A DNA stretch of 64,000 nt from AG41 sp035943095 (lineage in GTDB: Bacteria > Gemmatimonadota > Gemmatimonadetes > Gemmatimonadales > GWC2-71-9), in the NCBI GenBank assembly GCA_035943095.1, contig DASZCN010000060.1, positions 8,705-72,704 on the forward strand, in the 5' to 3' direction. The notes under the pieces were generated by a model. It was not told the DNA's origin, searched no databases, and saw nothing but the letters and a program-made list of their open reading frames with translations. Positions 23,727-31,251 of the stretch are shown here, piece by piece. Made by a program: the position numbers and the translations under genes. Numbering within the stretch: the first letter of the stretch is position 1; each line of letters starts with the position of its first letter.

Positions 23727-24437
23727 CTATTGCTCGTGTGTCTGGACGGGCCCCCGCGGCCCCCCCGGCCCCCCCGGTCCCTCCGGGCCGGCAGCCCCCG
23801 CCGCTCCCGTCGCCCCGGCCCGCCGGCGGTGCCACCAAACGTAGACCGCGGTAATCACCGCCAGGATCGGCAGTAACACCAGGATGGCGCGCCCGGCGTA
23901 CCGCTGCGCCTCGCGGTTCAACACCTCGAGAATGACATCCTCACGGCTTCCGATGAACCATCCGATGCCCGTCAGGATGGAGCACCATACGAGCGCGCCG
24001 AGCCCGGTGAACAGCACGAACCTGCCGAGGTTCATCCTCGCGACTCCCGCCGGAATCGAAATGAGGTGGCGTACGACCGGAAGCATGCGTCCGAGGAATG
24101 TGCTGATCTCACCGTGCGCCGCGAAGTAGCGCTCCGATCTGTCGAGCCCCTTCTCCGTGATGAGCACATACTTCCCGAGGCGCAGGAAGAACGCCCGACC
24201 CAGCCACCGGGCGAGCCAATAATTGCCGAGCGCCCCAAGCATGCTCCCCAGCACGCCGCAGAGCACAGCCAAGACGAGGCTCATCTCGCCCTTGGCGGCG
24301 AGATAGCCCGCCGGGGGCATGACCAGCTCACTCGGCAGCGGCAGGATCGACGACTCCACCGCCATCAGGGCGATGATCCCGGGGTATCCCATGCCGCGGA
24401 ACAGATTCAGGAGCCAGCTGACGAACGATTCAAGCAT
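23727..24437 (-). CDS. DedA-family membrane protein with Gly-X-Y tail
   Basis: A 236-residue DedA/SNARE-associated family protein; members are implicated in lipid carrier (undecaprenyl phosphate) flipping and membrane homeostasis. Family segments include GYPGIIALMAVESSILPLPSE, the GALGNYWLARWLGR stretch and the FLGRMLPVVRHLISIPAGVA stretch with the conserved arginines. The ATG at 24437 gives the usual N-terminus, MLESFVSWLL. After the last helix, residues 208-230 are an uninterrupted series of collagen-like Gly-X-Y triplets, which is not usual in the family. The 5' end overlaps pcm by 8 bases. Confidence 0.9.
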   Translation of the reverse strand: MLESFVSWLLNLFRGMGYPGIIALMAVESSILPLPSELVMPPAGYLAAKGEMSLVLAVLCGVLGSMLGALGNYWLARWLGRAFFLRLGKYVLITEKGLDRSERYFAAHGEISTFLGRMLPVVRHLISIPAGVARMNLGRFVLFTGLGALVWCSILTGIGWFIGSREDVILEVLNREAQRYAGRAILVLLPILAVITAVYVWWHRRRAGATGAAGAAGPEGPGGPGGPRGPVQTHEQ

Positions 24438-25125
24438 CGAAGCCGTGCTCCCCGACGAGGGGGACAAATCGGGCGGAGCCCAGGGATGTCTGCCGGAGCT
24501 CTGGCGTGCGCCCGATCCGCTCGACCAGCGTGAGGACCTGCGCGCCGACTCCCCGTTGACCAAGCGGGATCAGGAGCCTGCCGTCCGGCGCCAACTGCTC
24601 CACGAGGGGCGGCGGGACCTCCGGGCCGCCAGCGGCGACGAGGATTGCGTCGTAGGGCGCGTAGGCGCTCCACCCCAGGGTTCCGTCGCCCAGGAGCACC
24701 GATGCGTTGACAACCCCGGCCTCCCGAAGCGCCCCTTGGGCCGCTAGCGCGAGGGCCTCAACCCGCTCAACCGAGAAGACGGTGCCCGCCAGCGCCCCAA
24801 GCAGCGCCGTCTGGTAGCCCGAGCCGGTGCCGATCTCGAGGACCCGCTCGGTGCCGGTCAGTCGCAGCGCCTCCAGGTAACGGGCCTGCATGAACGGCTG
24901 CGAGATCGTTTGCCCGTTGCCGATCGGGAGCGCGGAGTCGTCGTACGCGCGGTGCCGCACCGCGGGTGCCACAAAGAGGTGCCGTGGCGTCTCCGCGAAC
25001 GCCTTGAGCACGGCTAGATCGCGGATACCGCGACTGCGCAGCGTCTCGACGAGCCGCACCCGGTAGCCGGCGTAGGTGTCGGCGGGCCCCCCCCCGCCGC
25101 CCCCGGTCAGTCGCCCGTGAGCCAT
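24430..25125 (-). CDS. pcm: Protein-L-isoaspartate O-methyltransferase
   Basis: Pcm methylates L-isoaspartyl residues to start repair of aged proteins. The 231-residue protein has the family motifs ETPRHLFVAPA, IGNGQTISQPFMQARYLEAL and the SAM loop VLEIGTGSGYQTALLG, with later strands ILVAAGGPEVPPPLVEQL and GRLLIPLGQ. The ATG at 25125 lies 19 bases inside surE, the usual surE-pcm pairing. Its N-terminal residues 8-13 are a Gly run encoded by a homopolymer of nine C on the plus strand (25087-25095), so the extreme N-terminus may be affected by slippage. Confidence 0.94.
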   Translation of the reverse strand: MAHGRLTGGGGGGPADTYAGYRVRLVETLRSRGIRDLAVLKAFAETPRHLFVAPAVRHRAYDDSALPIGNGQTISQPFMQARYLEALRLTGTERVLEIGTGSGYQTALLGALAGTVFSVERVEALALAAQGALREAGVVNASVLLGDGTLGWSAYAPYDAILVAAGGPEVPPPLVEQLAPDGRLLIPLGQRGVGAQVLTLVERIGRTPELRQTSLGSARFVPLVGEHGFDA

Positions 25126-25856
25126 TGGCGCACCACCTCGATCAGTCGATAGTTCGTCATGTCCATATGGAGCGGGGTCACGGAGATGTAGCCGTCGCTC
25201 GTGGCCCGGAAGTCCGATTCCGCCCCACCGGTCCACGTGATATGACCACCGCCAATCCAATAGATGTCCTTGCCCCAAGGGTCCTTCATGAGGGCGATCT
25301 CTTCGCTGAACACCCGACTGCCGAGGTGTGTCACCTTCACGCCCTTTACCTGAGCGCCCGGGATGGCGGGGAGATTGATGTTCAGGAGGGTTTCTTTCGG
25401 GAAGTCCTTGACGGCGGTGATCCGCTTGAGCAGGGCGCGCAGGCCATCCTTGTGCGTCTCGAGCATGTCCAGGTCCGAGCCGGCGAATGAGACGGCGATG
25501 CTCGGGATGCCCCCCACCAGGCCTTCCATGGCGGCGGCAACAGTGCCCGAGTAGAACACGTCCTCCCCCATGTTCTGACCGTGGTTGATCCCCGAGATCA
25601 CGAAATCCGGCTTCTGGGGCATGAGCATGCCGATCGCGAGCAGCACGCAGTCGGTCGGCGTCCCGTCCAGCTGGAAGCTGCCGTCGGGCCGGCGCGTCGC
25701 ACGAAGCGGGCGGTGCAACGTGAGCGAGTGCGACGTGCCGCTTTGCTCGCGGTCCGGAGCGACCACGGTCACCTGTCCCAGCGACCCACACACGTCTCCC
25801 AGCACCGCGAGTCCGCGAGCGAGAATACCGTCGTCGTTCGAGATGAGAATGTTCAT
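25107..25856 (-). CDS. surE: 5'/3'-nucleotidase SurE
   Basis: SurE is a metal-dependent nucleoside monophosphate phosphatase linked to stationary-phase survival. The 249-residue protein begins ILISNDDGILARGLAVL with the paired metal-binding Asp-Asp, followed by VVAPDREQSGTSHSLTL, GTPTDCVLLAI and SGINHGQNMGEDVFYSGTV, all typical. It precedes pcm with overlap, as in many Proteobacteria. It overlaps the stop of the upstream GT2 gene by 4 bases (ATGA). Confidence 0.96.
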   Translation of the reverse strand: MNILISNDDGILARGLAVLGDVCGSLGQVTVVAPDREQSGTSHSLTLHRPLRATRRPDGSFQLDGTPTDCVLLAIGMLMPQKPDFVISGINHGQNMGEDVFYSGTVAAAMEGLVGGIPSIAVSFAGSDLDMLETHKDGLRALLKRITAVKDFPKETLLNINLPAIPGAQVKGVKVTHLGSRVFSEEIALMKDPWGKDIYWIGGGHITWTGGAESDFRATSDGYISVTPLHMDMTNYRLIEVVRQWLTGD

Positions 25857-26566
25857 GGAGCTCGGAGCTCAGGCCCCAGGAGGATCTCCCGGCTGTACCG
25901 CGTGAACACGCGCGCGAGGCGCCAGGTGTCCGTCCAGCGCCGAAAGTGACTGGGCCGACCTTCGTACACCGTCGGGATCGGCTGCGAGTGCACCGCAAAC
26001 CCTCGCGCCAGCGCCGCGAGGAGGAACGCGGTCTCGTAATCGTAGCCCCGCTCGCTAGGCCGGATCGCCTCCGCGATACCGCGGGACAGGGCACGGAAGC
26101 CGGTCTGGGCGTCCGGCACGGTCACGCCGCCGATCCGCGAGGCGAGCGTCGCGGAGAGCCAGTTGGTGCAACGCCTCCCCCACGGCATGGCGCCGGTGCG
26201 GACCCGGGCGCCGAGGACGAGGTCCGCCCCACCAAGAGCGACTGCCGCCGCGAGGCGCGGGATCTCCTCCGGCGGATGCTGTCCGTCGCCGTCGAGGGTA
26301 ACGATGACGCTCGCGCCGTCCTGGAGCGCCGCGGTGATGCCGGTCTCGAGCGCGGCGCCCTTACCGCAATTCCGTGGATGCGTCAGTACGGTCGCCCCTT
26401 TCCCCCGTCCCCGTTCTCCCGTCCCGTCGGTTGAGCCGTCGTCCACAAGGTACACGATCGCGTCCGGCACGGCGCGGCGCGTCCGGGTCACGACCTCGGT
26501 GATGGTGGCAGCAGCCTGGTAGGCGGGGATGACGACGGCGACGGCCTGGTCAGCGCCCTCCGGCAT
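25853..26566 (-). CDS. GT2 glycosyltransferase, polyprenol-phosphate sugar synthase-like
   Basis: A 237-residue soluble family 2 glycosyltransferase: AVVIPAYQAAATITEVV, the donor site YLVDDGSTDGTG, GKGAALETGITAAL, VTLDGDGQHPPEEIPRL (the DxD-like metal site) and the DAQTGFRALSR acceptor-side segment. It resembles enzymes that charge polyprenyl phosphate with a hexose. It is the third DPM-like GT2 in the window. Its 5' end overlaps the merR gene by 17 bases and its 3' end overlaps surE. Substrate unknown. Confidence 0.85.
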   Translation of the reverse strand: MPEGADQAVAVVIPAYQAAATITEVVTRTRRAVPDAIVYLVDDGSTDGTGERGRGKGATVLTHPRNCGKGAALETGITAALQDGASVIVTLDGDGQHPPEEIPRLAAAVALGGADLVLGARVRTGAMPWGRRCTNWLSATLASRIGGVTVPDAQTGFRALSRGIAEAIRPSERGYDYETAFLLAALARGFAVHSQPIPTVYEGRPSHFRRWTDTWRLARVFTRYSREILLGPELRAP

Positions 26567-26924
26567 TCGGCGCGTTTCCTTCGAGAACGGCGAGGACGGC
26601 CTTGAGCTCCGCGCGCAAGTCCTTCACCGTCTGAGTCGCGAGCGCGCGTCTCGCCTCCGGCTTGAGCTCGCCCGAGCGCCGGTATTGCTCGATCTTCTGC
26701 CGCGCGCCTTCGATCGTGTACTTCTCGGTATACAGGAGATGCTTGACGAGCATGATGAGCTCGATTTCGCGGCGCTGATACACGCGGTTCCCCGACCGGT
26801 TCTTGGCTGGATTGAGGAATCGAAACTGGCTCTCCCAGTACCGCAGCACGTGCGGCTTGAGATCGGTGAGCTGGCACACTTCGCCGATCGAGAAGAACTC
26901 CTGCACCGGATGCGGCGAGCTCAT
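26550..26924 (-). CDS. MerR-family transcriptional regulator
   Basis: A 124-residue MerR-type regulator. The winged helix-turn-helix at residues about 9-75 reads FSIGEVCQLTDLKPHVLRYW and includes the RVYQRREIELIMLVKHLL wing and helix. A short coiled-coil dimer helix completes it, without an effector-binding domain. That makes it like the small MerR proteins found near housekeeping genes in many phyla. The ATG at 26924 overlaps the gpsA stop (ATGA), which decides the start over one four codons upstream. Its target is unknown; the operon between gpsA and surE is a candidate. Confidence 0.88.
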   Translation of the reverse strand: MSSPHPVQEFFSIGEVCQLTDLKPHVLRYWESQFRFLNPAKNRSGNRVYQRREIELIMLVKHLLYTEKYTIEGARQKIEQYRRSGELKPEARRALATQTVKDLRAELKAVLAVLEGNAPNAGGR

Positions 26925-27934
26925 TGCCCTCCCCACTGCTCGGGCTTCAGCTCCCGCTCCATCAGGTCCACCAAGGCCTGTTGCGGAGATTTGCCCTGGA
27001 ACAGTACAGCAGCCACCTCGCGTGCAATCGGGAGCTCCACACCGTGCCGCTCGCCGAGCGTCACAGCCGAGCGAGCGGTGTTCACGCCCTCGGCGACCGA
27101 TGCGCGACTAGAGAGCGCGTCTTCGAGGCGCTTGCCGCGTCCCAGCTCGACCCCGAGCGTGTGATTGCGCGACAGCGGCCCCGTGGCCGTGAGCACCAAG
27201 TCCCCCATGCCGGCCAGCCCCGCGAACGTCGCGGGCTCCGCCCCCAGTGCCACGCCGAGCCGAGTGATCTCCGCCAAGCCCCGGGTCACGAGCGCCGCGC
27301 GTGTGTTGTAGCCCATACCCAAGCCTTCCAGGATCCCCGCGGCGAGCGCGATAACGTTCTTGAGAGCCCCGCCGAGCTCCACACCGATCACGTCCGTGGC
27401 GGAATAAACGCGGAAGTGCCCGACGGAGAATACCTGCTGCACCTGCTGGGCGTCGCCGTGGTCCCGCGCTGCCGCCACGACCGCCGTCGGCTGACGCGCG
27501 TACACCTCTTGAGCGAACGACGGCCCCGAGAGCACGGCGATCCGCGTGCCCTTTGCGAGCACGTCCTGCAAGACACACGACAGGGTCGCGAGGCGCTCCG
27601 GCTCGAGACCCTTCGACACGCTGACGACCAGGGCACGCCGATCGATCACGGCACTCGCCCGCGTCATCACTTCGCGCACGGCGTGCGACGGTGCTGCCGA
27701 CACGACGACGTCCGCACCGCGCACTACCGTCGTGACGTCCCTCTCGGCGGTGAGGGACGGCGCGAGCGCTGCACCGGGGAGAAAGAGGTGGTTCACGTGC
27801 TCCCGATTCACGCCGTCGACCACTTCGGGCTCGCGCGCCCAAAGGGTGACCGCTTCGCACTCGCCCTTGCGAGCCAGCAGGTCCGCCAGCGCCGTGCCCC
27901 AGGCGCCACCGCCCACGACCGCGACGCGCGTCAT
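26921..27934 (-). CDS. gpsA: NAD(P)-dependent glycerol-3-phosphate dehydrogenase
   Basis: GpsA reduces dihydroxyacetone phosphate to sn-glycerol 3-phosphate, the backbone for phospholipids. The 337-residue protein has the Rossmann start VAVVGGGAWGTALADLLA, VVSAAPSHAVREV, VSVSKGLEP, the LSGPSFAQEV block and the ELGGALKNVIALAAGI substrate-site helix with its lysine. The length is normal. It lies directly downstream of plsY (ATGA overlap), which uses its product, so the first two steps of phospholipid synthesis are coupled. Confidence 0.97.
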   Translation of the reverse strand: MTRVAVVGGGAWGTALADLLARKGECEAVTLWAREPEVVDGVNREHVNHLFLPGAALAPSLTAERDVTTVVRGADVVVSAAPSHAVREVMTRASAVIDRRALVVSVSKGLEPERLATLSCVLQDVLAKGTRIAVLSGPSFAQEVYARQPTAVVAAARDHGDAQQVQQVFSVGHFRVYSATDVIGVELGGALKNVIALAAGILEGLGMGYNTRAALVTRGLAEITRLGVALGAEPATFAGLAGMGDLVLTATGPLSRNHTLGVELGRGKRLEDALSSRASVAEGVNTARSAVTLGERHGVELPIAREVAAVLFQGKSPQQALVDLMERELKPEQWGGQ

Positions 27935-28557
27935 GGAGCGGACACGCCGACGCCTCTGCGAGTGCGGAACCGGTTCTCCGTTCCCTCACGCAAGCGCCGG
28001 ACGTTGTGCCGGTGCGAGTAAACGATGATCACGGCCAGCGCAACGGCGGCCCATAACGTGTGGGGCTGATTGCGGGTCGTCAGCCCCACCCACACGGGGA
28101 ACAGCACGGCGACGCACAGCGAAGCGACCGACACGTACCCCGAAAGCCAGAGCGCTATGATCCAGATGGGGATGGAGATCGCGACGGCGAGGGGCGCCAA
28201 GGCGAGGAACATTCCGGCCGCCGTCGCCACTCCCTTACCGCCTTTGAACCCCACGTACGGGGAGAAGATATGCCCCAATACCGCCGCCAGTCCCAACGCG
28301 ACGGTGAACCACGCCGGACCGTCGGCCCAGGGGCCCAGGATGACGATCGGGATCGCGCCTTTGGCTACGTCGATCAGCGCCACCGGGATCGCGTATCCCC
28401 ACCCGAGCACGCGGTAGACATTCGTCGCGCCAAGGTTCTTGGAACCCTGGTCGCGCAGGTCGATCCCCCGCCCCAGCCGGCCGGCCACGTAGCTCGTGGG
28501 CGTGGCCCCGACGAGATAGGCGAGAATGAGCATGACGGCGAGCCCGTAGTCGTTCAT
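27931..28557 (-). CDS. plsY: Acyl-phosphate:glycerol-3-phosphate acyltransferase
   Basis: PlsY moves an acyl group from acyl phosphate to glycerol 3-phosphate in the inner membrane. The 208-residue protein has several hydrophobic helices and the three conserved loops: the first at YLVGATPTSYVAGRL with GIDLRDQGSKNLGATNVYR, the second at YVGFKGGKGVATAAG, and a third at YSHRHNVRRLREGTENRF. The C-terminal end is slightly extended. It overlaps der and gpsA by 4 bases each. No plsX is in the window. Confidence 0.96.
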   Translation of the reverse strand: MNDYGLAVMLILAYLVGATPTSYVAGRLGRGIDLRDQGSKNLGATNVYRVLGWGYAIPVALIDVAKGAIPIVILGPWADGPAWFTVALGLAAVLGHIFSPYVGFKGGKGVATAAGMFLALAPLAVAISIPIWIIALWLSGYVSVASLCVAVLFPVWVGLTTRNQPHTLWAAVALAVIIVYSHRHNVRRLREGTENRFRTRRGVGVSAP

Positions 28558-29885
28558 CGGCGGGCCGTCTCCCGCCTACGGCGGAACTTGAGGTTCACCG
28601 GCGAGCCCGTGAACTGCCACGCGTCACGGAAGCCGTTCAGGAGGTAGCGCGTGTACGCCTCCGGGATCGCGTCGGGCCGGTTGGACACGATCGCGAACCG
28701 GGGCGGTGCCGTTCCGATCTGAGAGGCGTACAGGAGGCGCACCGACTCACCCACAGGCTGAGGCGGCTGCTGGCGGTCCACCAGACGCTCGAGCACACGG
28801 TTCACCTCGGCCGTGGGAACCCGTTTGGCGCGCTCCTCCGCCACCTCGAGGATCAAGTCAGGAAGCTTGGTCACCCGCTGCCCGGTCTTGGCGGAGACGT
28901 ACAGGAAGGGGATGAACTCCAAGAAGGGAGCGCGCTCCCGGAGCTCCCGCTCGCCCCGCACCGCTGTATTCGAGTCCTTCTCCTCGACCAGGTCCCACTT
29001 GTTGACCGCGATGATGAGTGCGACGCCTCGGTCCCAGGCGTCGTTGGCGATTTTTAGATCCTGGACGTGCATGCCGTCCTTCGCATCCACGACCAGGACG
29101 CAGACGTCCGCGTGCTCCACGGCGCGGGAGGTCCGCAGGGTGGAGTAGAACTCGATGTCGTCCTCGACCTTGCTGCGCTTGCGCAGTCCGGCCGTGTCGA
29201 TAAACACGAGCGCCCGGCCGTGCCACAGGAGCGGCGTGTCGATCGCGTCGCGCGTCGTGCCCGGCTCGTCTGCGACGACCAGGCGCTCCTCGCCGAGCAG
29301 GCGATTCACGAGGCTCGACTTGCCGACGTTCGGGCGCCCCACGACGGCCACCCGGATTTCGGCCTCCTCTCCCGCCGGCGCCGTGCCGGGGAGGCGCGCC
29401 ACGATGGCGTCGAGCAGGTCCCCTGAGCTCGTGCCGATGCCCGCGGAAATCGGAAGGGGATCGCCGAGGCCAAGCTCGTAAAAGGCGAGATGCCGCGTGT
29501 CTTCGGGTAGGTGGTCCGCCTTGTTGGCGACGAGGATCATCGGGCGGCGGGCCTTGCGCAGGTACGCGGCGATCTCCAGGTCCGCAGGGTGCACTCCCTC
29601 GGTCACATCGACCAGGAACAGCACCAGATCGCTCTCGGCCACGGCCGTTTCGACCTGCGTACGCACCGCGCGGCTGAGCTGGTCCTGGGCGCCCGGCACC
29701 ATTCCCCCGGTGTCCACGAGCCAAAAGCGCCGCCCGTTCCACTCGAGCGTGCCGAAGTGCCGGTCCCGCGTCACGCCCGGGCGATCATCCACGATCGCCT
29801 CGCGCCCGCCGATCAGGCGGTTGAAGAGGGTGGACTTCCCGACGTTGGGACGACCGATGATGGCGACGGTGGGGGCCCCTCTCAC
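28554..29885 (-). CDS. der: Ribosome-associated GTPase Der (EngA)
   Basis: Der is a double GTPase needed for 50S ribosome assembly. The 443-residue protein contains two G domains in tandem: G1 GRPNVGKSTLFNRL with DTGG in the first, and GRPNVGKSSLVNRLLG with DTAGLRKR in the second. NKAD and NKWD recognition loops are visible. The C-terminal KH-like domain follows. Start is GTG and overlaps the DUF512 gene stop (GTGA). The DUF512-der-plsY-gpsA order is a known conserved arrangement in several phyla. Confidence 0.97.
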   Translation of the reverse strand: MRGAPTVAIIGRPNVGKSTLFNRLIGGREAIVDDRPGVTRDRHFGTLEWNGRRFWLVDTGGMVPGAQDQLSRAVRTQVETAVAESDLVLFLVDVTEGVHPADLEIAAYLRKARRPMILVANKADHLPEDTRHLAFYELGLGDPLPISAGIGTSSGDLLDAIVARLPGTAPAGEEAEIRVAVVGRPNVGKSSLVNRLLGEERLVVADEPGTTRDAIDTPLLWHGRALVFIDTAGLRKRSKVEDDIEFYSTLRTSRAVEHADVCVLVVDAKDGMHVQDLKIANDAWDRGVALIIAVNKWDLVEEKDSNTAVRGERELRERAPFLEFIPFLYVSAKTGQRVTKLPDLILEVAEERAKRVPTAEVNRVLERLVDRQQPPQPVGESVRLLYASQIGTAPPRFAIVSNRPDAIPEAYTRYLLNGFRDAWQFTGSPVNLKFRRRRETARR

Positions 29886-31162
29886 GCGGCGACCTCCTCT
29901 TCCGCCAGCGCATCGGTGAAATCGTGGGAAAGGCGGATCGGCATCGGGAGGCGCTCCGCGAGCCCGTGTGCCTCCACGTCGTCCATGAACATGAGGTCGT
30001 CGTTCACCGCTTCCGCAGGCAGGAGCGCGAGATCGAGATCGGGCCGCATGACCAGGGCACGTTCGATGGCCGCCGCCGGTAGGAGCCCCGCGGTCGTCAC
30101 GCTGGGCCCGAACAGCGTGTTCTCCACGACGACCAGCTCGAACCGCGCCCGCGTCGCCAGGGTGAGCTCGTCAATCACCTGTGGCATCAGCCCGCCCATG
30201 GCGATGCCGGTGACGATGCCGATGCGCCTCCCTGTCAGGTCCGGCAGTCGTCCCACCCCGGCGGCGATCCTGGTCTGCAGGAAACGCACCGAGCCCACGC
30301 CGTTCTCCCGCTGCTCGAACTCGCCGTACCACTCGGGAGAAGGCAACGGCTCCCCCGCCTGGAGGTACAGGTCGTCCGCCCCGAAACACCATGGGGCCCC
30401 CCGCTCCCCCAGGGCACGGGTCGCAATGCGATCGACTATGCCGAGCGCCGCCCGGCACTCCTGTGACGTGGGCGCGCGCACCAGATGGCGTTTCGAGAAT
30501 TCCGTGAGCGCCACGGGAACCACAGACACCGACAGTACTCCGGGACCGATCGCGTACAAGTCCGAGAGCGTGCGCTCGAGCTGCACTCCGTCGTTCACGC
30601 CCGGCACCAGAACCACCTGCGCGTGGAACGCGATTCCCCGCTCCGTGAACCCCCGCAGCTGCGGCACGATGTGCGGCGCCTCGGGGTTGCGTAACAGCCA
30701 GCGGCGGATCGTGGGATCGGTGGCATGCACCGAGACGTAGAGCGGCGAAAGTCGGTATTCGACGATGCGCTCGACGTCCCAGGCCTTGAGGTTCGTCAGC
30801 GTCGCGAAATTGCCATACCGGAACGACAGCCGGTAGTCGTCGTCGCGGATGTAGAGCGGTGTGCGCAACCCGTTCGGATTCCCGTCCACAAAGCAGAAGT
30901 CACAGTGGTTCGCGCAGCGCCGAATCCGCGGCGGCTCGAGCGTGACGCCCATCGGAAATCCCTCGGGGCGCTCGATGTCGTACTCGATCTCCGCTCCGGT
31001 CGGGAGCCGGGCGCGGAGCAGAAACCGCTCGTCCGCCGACAGGAACTCCCAGTCGAGAAAGTCCTCCAGCGCCCGGCCGTTGATGGCCAGGAGCTCCGTT
31101 CCAGGAAGGAGCCCGAGCTCGCCCCCGATGGAGTCCGGTGCGACCGTTTGAACGCGAATCAC
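29882..31162 (-). CDS. DUF512 protein: PDZ domain plus radical-SAM-like Fe-S domain
   Basis: A 426-residue DUF512-family protein. Residues 1-70 form a PDZ-like domain (IGGELGLLPGTELLAINGRAL). The radical-SAM-type cluster-binding motif is RCANHCDFCFVDGNPNGLR, with three cysteines, followed by a barrel containing YVSVHATDP and VVLVPGVNDG, and the DUF512 C-terminal domain (TGIAMGGLMPQVIDEL). The biochemical function of the family is not established. It is the first gene of the operon that continues with der, as in many Firmicutes and cyanobacteria. Confidence 0.88.
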   Translation of the reverse strand: MIRVQTVAPDSIGGELGLLPGTELLAINGRALEDFLDWEFLSADERFLLRARLPTGAEIEYDIERPEGFPMGVTLEPPRIRRCANHCDFCFVDGNPNGLRTPLYIRDDDYRLSFRYGNFATLTNLKAWDVERIVEYRLSPLYVSVHATDPTIRRWLLRNPEAPHIVPQLRGFTERGIAFHAQVVLVPGVNDGVQLERTLSDLYAIGPGVLSVSVVPVALTEFSKRHLVRAPTSQECRAALGIVDRIATRALGERGAPWCFGADDLYLQAGEPLPSPEWYGEFEQRENGVGSVRFLQTRIAAGVGRLPDLTGRRIGIVTGIAMGGLMPQVIDELTLATRARFELVVVENTLFGPSVTTAGLLPAAAIERALVMRPDLDLALLPAEAVNDDLMFMDDVEAHGLAERLPMPIRLSHDFTDALAEEEVAA

Positions 31163-31251
31163 GTCGTCTGCTTCACCTTCAAGGACTTTATGAAGCCTGG
31201 CGTCGCAACTCTAATGCACGCTATGACTTCCGACAGTCCACGTAATATGAC

